Shown one piece after another: positions 36,197 to 46,149 of a DNA stretch of 64,000 nucleotides. Source of the stretch: Pseudomicrostroma phylloplanum (lineage: Eukaryota; Basidiomycota; Exobasidiomycetes; Microstromatales). Each line of letters begins with the position of its first letter. The stretch's first letter is position 1. Location of the stretch: positions 1,674,001-1,738,000 of the forward strand of contig BCHS01000002.1 in NCBI GenBank assembly GCA_039545275.1, in the 5' to 3' direction. The translations under genes and the position numbers were made by a program. The notes under the pieces were generated by a model. It saw only the letters and a list, made by a program, of their open reading frames with translations. It was not told the DNA's origin and did no database searches.

Positions 36197-37847
36197 GATT
36201 GACGGAACGGGGCGTGCGTGAGCGTGTGCGTGTGTATGTGCGTCTGCGTGCGTGCCTGCGTGCGTGTGTGTGGAGCGTCTATTTCAAGCTCTGTAGTGCG
36301 GCGTGTTGTGATCGTCAAGAAGCACAAGGAGGGGTCAACTGAGAATGATAAGAGGGAAAGGTACAAGGATCAGGACGTCTGAGGTGCGTCTTTATAACCC
36401 TCTGGAGTCTCACATTGGCCAAGCCTCTGGATGAAAAATGGGGAGGAGGTGTACGGAGGTGCAAGTCAAAGCTGCACCTCGCACTCGCGGAGGTACAGGC
36501 GTGCGGGGTAAGGAATCTGCAGCCCCTGCTCACACGCGCCAAGTGCCAGGCTGTTCTCCCGATCCGACCTGGAGCAACGCATCGCAGCGAGGCAAGCTGA
36601 AGCATCTGGCAGATCTCAATCTCACCGAAAACAGGCAAGGCCATGGCTGTAGGGAGAGTTTTGTGCAAAGTGACTCGACAAGGATAGCCTTGAGCAGACG
36701 TGGTGCCCACCAGCTGCTGCTATGCCTCAGAGGTCACATGCTCGAGGCTAGGAACACGGCTCCGCGCATGCTCCGGCAGACTGTTGTCGCACTAGAGAGT
36801 TGGAAGCTGTCCTGACCTGGTGTGTCGTCTACCCACAAACAGTTGGCTGTGAATCAGTGAGGACGACTACGGACAATAAGTGCAATCCTCGTCGCCCGTG
36901 ACTGAAGCTAGAGTGCTCGTGATCTCGTTGTGAAATTGATCAAGGTGCTGCGCCTCCCGGATCCGAGCGGGGCTGGAGCGGAAGCAGGGGGCGCAGAGGC
37001 GCTGTGGATGTCGGGGTCGATGCTGGGGCGAGGCACAAGACTGCATTCGCCGACGCCGCCGACCGCCGCCGCCCAATTCCAGTCCCCTCGCCTGAGACAC
37101 GGCAGGCACAGGCGGGCTTCGAGGCGAAAAAGGCGGCCAGGAGCACACGCCCAGCGTCTACCCTCTACAGGAGGGGACATCACCCCCACGTCTCCATTCA
37201 TCACTTGCTACCCATCACAACTCCTCCTCACCCTCTTTCAGTACACTTGTGCTGCGTCCCCCCCTTGCCTTCCTCGTGGGACTGTGCTAGGTGGACCTCC
37301 TCACGTGTCTCTTGCCCCTGTCCTCGGCCCGACTACTGCCAAGTCCCCAGACGGGTCTATAGGCATCACACACCGTCATCAGGTCCAAGCTGCTTTTCTC
37401 GCGTCAATCATTCAACCCGGATACGGCTTTCAACGTCAACGTCTTTGCCCTCGTACCACTGTTTCACTTCCCTCCATTGGCTCTGCTTTCTCGCTCTCTC
37501 TCATACCCGCTGCCGAATCTTCTACCAACACAATGTTGATTCAGTGCCTTTAACCTGGTTGCGCAAGGGGCGCCCGCATATACAGGTCCTAGCACCACAA
37601 TAGTCACTCAACTAGGACTCGGAACTCATCGCTCGCACCTCGGCAAGCCGAATTTCCCGTGCCTAGGAGTTCCGCTATCTCTTTCGCCAGGGCTATCTTC
37701 AGTCTGCAGCCTCTGTGGGTGCCCTTCGTTGGTGTCTCCCACGCCTCCTCTCAANCCCCTTGTTCCTGAGCGCAAACGCTGGTCGTTTGACCATTCACCC
37801 CGAGATTTGCTCAACTACCGCCACTTGGGCGAGTACAAGACATCGTA
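36197..37847. other. Long divergent spacer with pyrimidine-rich leader
   Basis: About 1.65 kb between divergent genes. The part next to ornithine aminotransferase has a GTGCGTGTGT-type low-complexity tract (about 36208-36272). From about 37170 to 37847 the plus strand is pyrimidine-rich and probably a long 5' leader of the Ser-rich gene; several ATGs precede the chosen start. One base (37755) is N. Frames open here (for example 36930-37553) show no family likeness. Confidence 0.45.
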
Positions 37848-40148
37848 ATGTCTCTCGCCAACTCTCCTAGGCCAGTCTCGCCTGCTGTCTCATCGTACAC
37901 ATTAGAGGAGCCGGAAACTGGCTCAGAGCGTGAAGACGAACCAGACGATCAGATGTCTCTCCTTGCAGCTCAGCCGCGATCGGCTACATGCTCTAGACCT
38001 CCCTGTCTCAAACGCGCCAGCGAGCTCGTAGGTAGCTCCACCAGCGTGCAGCCCTCCTTGGCCGCTACCTCGGTCGGAAGGCCTGCGGTAGCATCCGTCT
38101 TTTCCTTTGCTGCTCCGAGGTCCTTTCCATCTGCACCAGCTCTCAAGAGACAGGTCACCTTTGATGCCGCACCTCCCGAGGCGTTCGTCACCTTTCATCC
38201 AGAAGACTACGACCGCACTCAGATCGAAATCACACAAGGAGGCTCCGATTTGGACTTGAGACTGCCCACGAAGTGCAAGCGATACAATGGCGAAGGCGGC
38301 GAAGAGGAGGAGGAAGCTTCTGAGATTGAAGACGACGTCTCCGAAGATGGGTCCTCCCGTGGATCAGACAGGGGCAGCGCTACAGGTTGGGCCTGTCTTA
38401 AGAGTGGATCTGTCGTCGGCTCTGTTGGTGGGACCCTCAACGCGGGTGTTCCGCGGCCACCAGTTGATCCTTCGGTCGTCAGTCTTCCCGTACATGGCTT
38501 CAAGTCCTTTGGTGGTTTCGGGCAACACCCAAAGACAAGTCAGGTGGAAGAGCATGCATCGCATGCATCGCAGCCCTTCTCTGACACAATGAGCGATGAC
38601 GGCAACGGAAGCGATCTGGAATCGAATGACAACGGTGCGGCCGCCAGGGAGGCTGCTGCTCTTGCCTCAAAATCCCCCAACGTCACGCCCCGTGCCAGTC
38701 CTCGCATTGTGCCAAGGTGGGCTCGATGCACAGGTTACTTTGACGAGGCGGTGCCAGGCAACACAGATCTGGAGCACGATATTTCCTCCGATGTCCGGCC
38801 AGCGCCAGAGATCAAGGACATCACGCCGGTTGCCACCCCACCTCTTGTTAGAGAGGCGCACTCCTCACCGCAAGCACACCGTATGATGAGCGCAGATGTT
38901 GACTCTGTACTAGAAGGCTCAGGCTCTACCTACGGCTCGCAGGAAATGCACTCGCCAATGGAGGTCGACCAGTCGTCTCCAAGTCTCGCAGACAGATCTA
39001 GCGATACGGAAACACTGTGGAGCGGCAGATCTTCGTCCCCGACTCAGCCTGGTGATCGCCCGCAGCCTCACTTCAATCAAGCAGGTCGTGTGACTGAGGT
39101 AGCACAAGACGGTGTGACGGATACTGCCACTGCGCACAAGTCGAATGGTACAGTCGCACAAGGTGAAGTTCTCTCTGCTTTCGCAAGTCTTCACTGCCAG
39201 GACAGCAGTGGTGAAGGTCACAGTAGCAGCAACGAGTCGCAAGCTTGCCATTCATCGCCCTCGCCGATGTCCTCACGCTGCTCTAGCACCGACCCGTGGA
39301 GCAACCTTAGCAGTGAAGACGAGGGAGTCAGGAGCCCAGCACATGGCCCTTGGAGTAGCTGCACATCACCGGATATGATGCCGTTCAAGAGCACCAGTGC
39401 TTCCGAGCCTAAAGGAGCGCATCTTCACGTTGCATCGGATCAGTACGGTTCCGCCAGCACGTCAGGTGTTGGGCCCCAGACAGCAGCATATACGCACTCG
39501 CCCAACATGATGCAGTCTTCCTTCTTCACCGTGCCTGCAGCCGATGATGCAGACGTCTCTGGTGAAGGCATGACCCACAGCAGGGACGGCACCTCTTTGC
39601 TGTTGCCAGGGCCCCAAAAGTCCGTGCTTCGATCAGCGCTCACCCGCCTCGAGGCCGAAATGGCTGGTACGGGAGGTAGCTCTGTCGATCGCAGCGGAGA
39701 CGCGACGTCGAGCAGCAGCTGCATTTCTTCTGGATGCACATCGGCGGATGAAGACGGCGTTGCCTCATCATCGAGGCTGAGCGCGCCTGGTGGCCTCAAG
39801 CCACGACGCAAGTCTTCCCTCTCGTCTTCATTCACCGAAGACTCAAACCGAGCGAGCGGTGAAGGAAGGAGGGAGAGGAGACCATCTCGGCCTGGGCATT
39901 CCTCAAGGAAGAGCTCATTGTCAACCGGCCGAGAGGAGGACGAAGGAGGCAGGAGTGGGTCCCACTCCCCATCTCCCTCTCCGGACACAGAAGAGCCGAT
40001 GCCATCCAGGAAGCGACACGGCTCGAAGAGCAGCCGTTCTGGATCTGGATCTTCTTCGACGAGAAGCGGCAGCAGCAGTCGGATACGAATGACTAGGGAT
40101 AGAGAGGAGACTGAAATAGAAGATGAAGGGGCATTGGGTGGATTCTGA
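37848..40148 (+). CDS. Ser-rich protein with RVxF-like motif, unknown function
   Basis: A single exon of 766 residues that I do not recognise as a named family. It is Ser/Pro/Glu-rich and mostly disordered in appearance. The only compact block is at residues 85-135: FSFAAPRSFPSAPALKRQVT, then FDAAPPEAFVTFHPEDYDRT. KRQVTF at 100-105 fits the [RK]-x(0,1)-[VI]-x-F docking motif for type 1 protein phosphatase, and the YDR that follows recurs in fungal regulators of this sort. An acidic run (EEEEEASEIEDD) and a basic Ser/Arg-rich C-terminus (about residues 690-750) complete it. A PP1 regulatory subunit or targeting factor is an inference. The long upstream leader suggests translational control. 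Confidence 0.7.
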   Translation: MSLANSPRPVSPAVSSYTLEEPETGSEREDEPDDQMSLLAAQPRSATCSRPPCLKRASELVGSSTSVQPSLAATSVGRPAVASVFSFAAPRSFPSAPALKRQVTFDAAPPEAFVTFHPEDYDRTQIEITQGGSDLDLRLPTKCKRYNGEGGEEEEEASEIEDDVSEDGSSRGSDRGSATGWACLKSGSVVGSVGGTLNAGVPRPPVDPSVVSLPVHGFKSFGGFGQHPKTSQVEEHASHASQPFSDTMSDDGNGSDLESNDNGAAAREAAALASKSPNVTPRASPRIVPRWARCTGYFDEAVPGNTDLEHDISSDVRPAPEIKDITPVATPPLVREAHSSPQAHRMMSADVDSVLEGSGSTYGSQEMHSPMEVDQSSPSLADRSSDTETLWSGRSSSPTQPGDRPQPHFNQAGRVTEVAQDGVTDTATAHKSNGTVAQGEVLSAFASLHCQDSSGEGHSSSNESQACHSSPSPMSSRCSSTDPWSNLSSEDEGVRSPAHGPWSSCTSPDMMPFKSTSASEPKGAHLHVASDQYGSASTSGVGPQTAAYTHSPNMMQSSFFTVPAADDADVSGEGMTHSRDGTSLLLPGPQKSVLRSALTRLEAEMAGTGGSSVDRSGDATSSSSCISSGCTSADEDGVASSSRLSAPGGLKPRRKSSLSSSFTEDSNRASGEGRRERRPSRPGHSSRKSSLSTGREEDEGGRSGSHSPSPSPDTEEPMPSRKRHGSKSSRSGSGSSSTRSGSSSRIRMTRDREETEIEDEGALGGF

Positions 40149-40570
40149 GAAGCGGACATTGCATGTGCCTTTGTACATATGAACCTTTGATAGCTGGGGG
40201 TGATGTTGGGTGGGCGGTGGTGGAAGATCAGAGGTAGTGCCGGACGGGTTCTCGTCGCCACCTCCTTCCTTTGCCTTGCCGTGGGTAGCTTTGTTTCGTG
40301 CTCTGCTTTCCTTTTCTCAACTCGTCAATGCCTACACAAGCTGTCTTCATCACGTTGCTTGTGACCTGACCTGACAGTCAAGATTACGATCCGGCTGGTG
40401 CCCGCGCGAGAGGGCCATCGCGACGTCTGCGTGGCTCTTTCCGTCAACGTGCGCGAAGACACGGTCGCGTCCATTTGAGCGTTGGGCCCGTTCAATGGCA
40501 TTCGTGTCCTTGCCCTGCCCAGCCAGCCATCCATCCGTCCGAACATCACCTCACATCCCAGCACCTCGCA
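40149..40570. other. Tandem spacer and MSH6 promoter
   Basis: About 420 bp between two plus-strand genes, with no clear TATA box. The last 80 bp are CCATCC/CAGCCA-rich, leader-like. Nothing else is recognised. Confidence 0.4.
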
Positions 40571-43500
40571 ATGTCGACCCCTAGAGGCAGCAACGGTGCT
40601 GGCAAAGCCTCGTCCCCTGCAGGTGGCAAGGGCACTCTGCTCGGCTTCTTCAGAAAAGTCGATGGCCCAGCGCCTGCTCGTGTCCAGGCTAGTAGCTCTG
40701 CTGAAGCTGGCAAGAGCACTGCGAGCAAGCAGTCGCCTGCAACAAGCAAGACCGCTCAGCCCTCAGTCGTCAAGAAGCCTTCACAAGCTAGCTTCTCTTC
40801 CCCAAAGACCTCTGCCGCTTCCACCTCGACCAAGACTGCCTTTCCCTCCCCACCCTCCTCTACTTCCGGCCGATCCGTTTCCCCAATTGCACCACGAGTC
40901 AGCAACGATACCCCCGCGACGAAGAAGATTGGTACGCCCTCGGCCTCAACGAGAGGCGTCAGCAGTCCCTTCAAGAGCCCAACGCAACCAGCCTCTGCAA
41001 GCAGACCCAGCCGTGAAGAGGGCGAGTCCGCCAGACGCAGCAGTCTGGTTGGCGTGAATGCTAGATCTGGTCAGCCAACGCCCCCCAGCAGTAGCCCTGC
41101 GACTGCGCAGCTGCTCGAAGACGAGGGTCTTGATGAGGAGGATGTCATGCCTACCTCTAGCAGAGTGAGTGCTAATGCAAGCGGCGAATACAGTGATTGA
41201 TCACTGCGTATATGCTGACCCTGCCCTGTTTGGTCCTCACAGCGAGTGGCCAAGAAACGACCTGCCTACTTCGAGTCGGGCTCGGAAGGCGATGGCGAAT
41301 CTGACTTTGAGGCGGATGACGACGATGATGCCTTCTCAGATGCTTCCATGTCACCAGCCCCACCAGCCCGCAGCCGGCCTGTATCGACCCCAGTCGCGAA
41401 GAAGCCAAAGGCAGCCCCTTCGCGGCCCTCAGCAGTTGCATCCTCTTCGAAGCCACCTCCCGTCTCTCGTCCTCCCTTTGCACGAGCCTCTACATCAGCC
41501 ACCTCCAACAGCCGAGCCTCTCCAGGAGAAGATGGCACGCCTAAGCCTGCAGGTGGTGCGACGGAGTTCGCCTTTCTCAATGACCGACGGGATATGGACA
41601 AGAATCGCCCAGATGACGCCGACTTTGACCCGAGGACCTTGTACATCCCCAATAGCGCTTGGAGCACAATGTCAAAGTTCGAAAAGCAATACTTTGAGAT
41701 CAAGCAGTGGAACATGGACACCATCCTCATGTGCCAAAAGGGCAAATTCTACGAGATGTTCCTCGAGGACGCATACATTGTACATCGAGAGCTAGATCTG
41801 AAGCTGTCGGACCGAGGAAGGATGCCGATGGTCGGAGTCCCTGAAGCTTCTTTTGACATGTTCGCATCCAAGTTGCTTGCATTGGGCTACAAGATCGGCA
41901 GAGTCGACCAGATGGAAACGGCCGTCGGTCTGGGAATGCGCAAAGACAAGGACAAGGCAAAAGGAGTTGGAACTGACATTGTCAGGCGAGAGCTGAGGTG
42001 AGCGCATAGACCCTGGTAGACGGGCAGAGTGACTGGCTCTCCAGCTGACTCACTGCATCACTTCCACTTCCTTCCCTACAGGCACGTCATGACAACAGGT
42101 ACGATGATCGAAGGGCTTGAAGATGACCTTGCCAACTACTGCTTGGCCGTGACCGAGACCGTCACAGAAGGCGAAGACGGCAGAGAGGTAGTCGCATTCG
42201 GTGTCTGCATGCTCGATGCAGCCACGAGCGAGTTCAGTCTGTCAGAATGGGTCGATGATCAGGCACGAAGTGAGCTGGAGACTCTTCTACGATCCCTCCG
42301 CGTCAAGGAGATCATTCACAAGAAGGGGCAGCTGTCCAAGAGCACATCACGGATCATCCGCAATTGCGTTGGCGCAGACTGTCGCATCACTATGCTTCGA
42401 GATGGTAAAGAGTGGTTCGACGCCGAGGCTACGGACGCTCAGCTCCAGGATCTGTTTGGCGAGGGCAAGGCAGAGCTCCCGGAAGCAATCAGCGCAATGC
42501 TCGACAAGGCCGAAGCTATGAACGCTCTGGGAGGTATGTTTGCCTATCTCACCCAGCTCTCACTCCTCGGTGACGTAGCGTCTTCGAAGAACTTCAATGT
42601 CCTCGATGCTCGACGATCTGCTGCTGGTCAGCCGATGAAGCTCGACGCGAACACGCTGAGTCACTTGTGTGTCCTTGAGAACGAGGATGGCTCTGACACG
42701 GGAACACTGCATCGATTGCTCAACCGATGCATTACTCCCTGCGGCAAGCGACTGTTCAAGATCTGGCTCACCCACCCTCTGTCCGAGGCCAAAGCCATCG
42801 AGGAGCGCCTAGATGCTGTTGACGATCTTTTGGGCAACTCTGACTTCGAGGATGCCTTTGCCCGAATGAGAGGATTCCCAGACTTTGAGCGATTGATCCC
42901 CAAGGTTCACTCTGGCAAAATCCGTCCTGGCGAATTTACACGCCTGCTTAGTAGCTTCAAGAAGCTGACGCCGGAAATCGAGAATCTACTTCAAATGGCC
43001 GAGGGTCACGGCTTCCAGTCGAAACTGCTCCGAGGTCTCTTGGACTCTGTCCCCGATGTCGCTGCGCTTGCCAATGAGATCGACTCGATGTTCATTGCTG
43101 AAGAAGACGGCTCCTTCCAGCCGCAGCCAGGTGTCGACGCAGCCTTTGACGAGGCTCAGGCACTCGTCGAAGGGGTCCACGAGCAGCTCGAGGATGAATT
43201 GAGGTCTGCCCGGAAGAGACTCAAGCTCGGTGCCACCAAGAAGGGCGGCTGCAACTGGAAGCACAAGGGAACCAACGAGATCTATCAGATTGAAGTACCT
43301 CGCAACACAAAGGTCCCCAACGACTGGCTCGAGATCTCCTCGACGAACGATGCCAAAGGCTACTACCCACCCGAGGTGAAGTCGCTAGTGCTGACTCTCA
43401 AAGAGTCCCGAGAGACGCGACTTGCTGCTCTCAAGGAGTTCCACGCTCGCCTCTTCGAAATGTTCAACGCCAATGCAAAGACGTATCTGTCCGCGGTCCG

Positions 43501-44534
43501 AGCCGTAGGCGAAGTCGACTGCTTGCTCAGCCTCGCGCAGACTTCGTACGCCATGGGCGAGCCCACCTGCAGACCGACGTTTGTGGAAAGCGAGCGAGCC
43601 GTCGTCGCCTTTGAAGAGCTGCGACATCCTTGCATTGCAGGTTCGACGGACTTCATCGCCAACGACGTCAAGATGGGCGGCGACTCGGCGGAAGTCATCC
43701 TGCTCACTGGAGGTAACATGGCGGGAAAGAGTACTACGGCCAGGACTACTGCGACTGGTGTCATCTTGGCACAGCTGGGTTGCCGAGTCCCTGCTACCTC
43801 GGCCACTCTAGCGCCGGTAGACCGTATCTGCACCCGCATGGGCGCCAATGACCAGATCTTCAAGGGAAGCTCTACTTTCATGGTTGAGATGCAGGAAGCC
43901 AGCCGCATCATCAAGGACTGCACGCCTCGGTCCCTTGTCATCATGGACGAGCTGGGCAGGGGAACAAGCACCTTCGATGGTCACGCCATCGCTCACGCTG
44001 TCCTGCACCACATCATTGCAAGGACTCGCTGTCTCTCCTTCTTCCTGACCCACTATCTCCAATTGGCCTATGACTTCGAAGGCTATCCACGCTGCGCCAA
44101 CAAGCACATGGAGGTTCTGGTCGATGACGAGCGACGCGAGGTCGTCTTTACCTACCGACTCGTCGATGGCGTGGCCGAGTCTTCCTACGGAACCCAGGTC
44201 GCAGGTCTGGCTGGCGTACCTCGCGAGATCTGCGATCGCGCCAGCGACATTTCCCGAGAGTTTGCAGAGGCCACCAAGCAGCACCAGGCCGAGCGCACGA
44301 CGTCTGCCCTGCCCGTCTCGACGCTGGGAGACTTTGCGTACCTGTTCCGATTGGGACAGGGCGCACTGCCACACATTGCCGACCATGCCGGTGATCGAGG
44401 CAATGATGGTCAGGTCGCGTCTCAGCTCGAGGTCATCCGCGCACAGCTGCAGCGTATTGGCAGTCGTAACGTCAGCAATGGCGGGGATGTAGATGTAGAG
44501 ATGCGAGATGCGGAAAAGCAGACGTCAACAATCT
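40571..44534 (+). CDS. MSH6: DNA mismatch repair protein Msh6 (predicted N-terminal part of a fusion)
   Basis: Exons 40571-41164, 41243-41997 and 42082-44534 join in phase. GTLLGFFRK near residue 20-28 is a PCNA-binding (PIP)-like motif, as in other Msh6 proteins. After a disordered, partly acidic region come the mismatch-binding domain MutS I (LMCQKGKFYEMFLEDAY, with the Phe-x-Glu wedge motif as FYEMF), connector, lever and clamp domains, then the ATPase with TGGNMAGKST (Walker A), MVEMQEAS, and ELGRGTSTFDGHAIA. Msh2-Msh6 recognises base mismatches and small loops. Read straight through, the frame would stop at TAG 44540-44542 (1,269 residues), but a GTACGT donor at 44535 lies just before that stop and splices in phase to ECO1. 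Confidence 0.93.
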
Positions 44535-44643
44535 GTACGTAGACCTTTCTTCCTCCTCCTTTCTACATGGAGAGAATAAATGTTGACAACTATCCCTGCC
44601 TGTCTCTCGCCTGCTGCTTTTTGTTCACACTTCCACACCACAG
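44535..44643 (+). other. Predicted 109-nt intron linking MSH6 and ECO1
   Basis: The donor is GTACGT and the acceptor is a pyrimidine-rich stretch ending CCACACCACAG. The MSH6 stop codon TAG lies inside the intron, six bases from the donor. Splicing joins T to AC, making a Tyr codon and the phrase STIYGNGFSSTPKR. Without splicing, ECO1 would need its own start, for example ATG 44580 inside this stretch. Confidence 0.65.
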
Positions 44644-46013
44644 ACGGCAACGGATTCAGCAGTACACCGAAAAGAGCACCAGAGTTGGCAGCTCCTTCAG
44701 CAGGAGCACTCTCGTCATCGACCAAGCGATCGGCTTCGTATGGTGGCAGCAACGCTCGTCAACAAAAGCGAAGACTTGTCGACAGTGGGGAGTCGACTCT
44801 ACAAACGGGAGAGGAGGGTGCTGAGGACGCATTCGGTGGTGCTTTCTCCCCTCTTCGTACTCACAGCAGCCCGCTAGCTTCGAAGAACAGGAAACAACAA
44901 GGCCGGCTTTCCTTTGGCTCTTCCTCAACGGCCAATACCAACTCTCACAGCAATGGCAGTGGCGAGCAGCTCATCCTCGACCTAGGTCAGAAGCTTCAGG
45001 TGACGTGCACCGCGTGCCAAATGTCCTACGACCGCTCCTCTCCAGAAGACATGGCCCTGCACGCCCGACACCACGACCGTGTCACGCGCGGGGTAGAGTG
45101 GACTGGCAAGCACCTCTTGCGTGCGGGTGAAGTGGTGGACGTGGGGAGCCTGCCTGAGGCTAGTCTGATCAAGGCGCTCGGCAAGGGAGTATTGACCGCG
45201 TCTGCCCGGCGGGACAACCAGAGTGCTCCGCAGGTAGGAGGCGCAGGTGGAGCCATGGACGAGCTGGACGCTCTGTTGGCCGCCTCGCCCACCTCTTCGG
45301 GCAAGAAGAAGAACAACGGCGCGACGGTCCCTCTTCGTATCTTGCGCTACCCTTTCACCGGCTCTCCAGGCGGAGCGACAGCGACGGAATCAGCGCAAGC
45401 AGATCATCTGGTCGCCAAGAAGCTCCAGGAGGTCAGCGCTACCGTCGACGAAGCCCTCGGCGCGGCACCCCTGGACGAGGAGACGCGTCGACTTGGAGGA
45501 GCCAAGATCTTCCTCGCAATCGTTGCAGGCAGGGTGGTCGGAGCTGCCGTCACGGGTGCTGTACCCGCAGGCTCGGCTCGCAGGGTGGTAGACGTCGCCC
45601 AAAGCAACGAGGGAGACAGAAAGTCCGACGCTGAGGGCAAGGATGGCCAACTTGGCCCCATATCCCAGGCCCATGCTAGCTCAGGAGACGCAATCTTCCT
45701 CTCCTCTCAGCCTCTCCCCGAGGACGAGCCCAGCCCCATCCTGGGCGTGCACCGCATCTACGTCCTCCCCTCTCTCCGCCGTCTCGGCGTGGGCAGCCGC
45801 CTCCTCGATGCCGTACTGGACCACTCGGTGTACGGCCAGAATGCAGAGGCTCTTCTGCGCCAGTTTGGGGGCAGGAAGGGGAATGTTGTCGCGTTCAGCC
45901 AGCCGACGGAAGCGGGGAGGAGACTGGCCGAGGGGTGGTTGATGCAGGGGAGTGGCAAGGGTAGTGGAGACGGAAAGGCAGGGTGTGGGTTGATCGTCTT
46001 CCAAGAGGCGTGA
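44644..46013 (+). CDS. ECO1: Cohesin acetyltransferase Eco1 (predicted C-terminal part of a fusion with Msh6)
   Basis: The frame from 44644 to TGA 46011-46013 encodes about 456 residues. It has a disordered start with YGNGFSSTPKR, a line EQLILDLGQKLQVTCTACQMSY that opens the C2H2 zinc finger (CTAC...HARHH), then an acetyltransferase domain with GVHRIYVLPSLRRLGVGSRL (acetyl-CoA motif R-x-x-G-x-G) and the Eco1-specific FSQPTEAGRRLAEGW. Eco1 acetylates Smc3 to establish sister cohesion in S phase. Joined to MSH6 the product would be 1,723 residues. As a separate gene its start would be ATG 44580 (in frame, 38 bp after the MSH6 stop) or an ATG within the MSH6 3' end (MRDAEKQTSTIYG). It converges on the next gene 136 bp away. 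Confidence 0.88.
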
Positions 46014-46149
46014 AAGGAACCGAAAGGCGATGAGGAAAGATGCTTCCTGATTTTGTTGTCGATAGCTTGCCCCAGTACATTCAACCACTTGTACACAATA
46101 CCAATGCCATTGCTAGCGCACGACGAATCCGAAGTGACTCTACGGTGAC

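Noticed and set aside
36930..37603. Two overlapping open frames of about 200 residues before the Ser-rich gene
   Set aside because: Low similarity to any protein, pyrimidine-biased, best explained as leader or promoter sequence.
39440..40261. A 273-residue open frame on the minus strand opposite the Ser-rich protein
   Set aside because: Ser codons read in reverse give Leu/Pro/Ser-rich text; no start context or domain.
44580..44643. ATG 44580 as the start of a separate ECO1 gene
   Set aside because: It remains possible, but it would add a Cys/Phe/His stretch that looks like an intron end, and it leaves only 37 bp after the MSH6 stop; the spliced fusion explains the sequence better.
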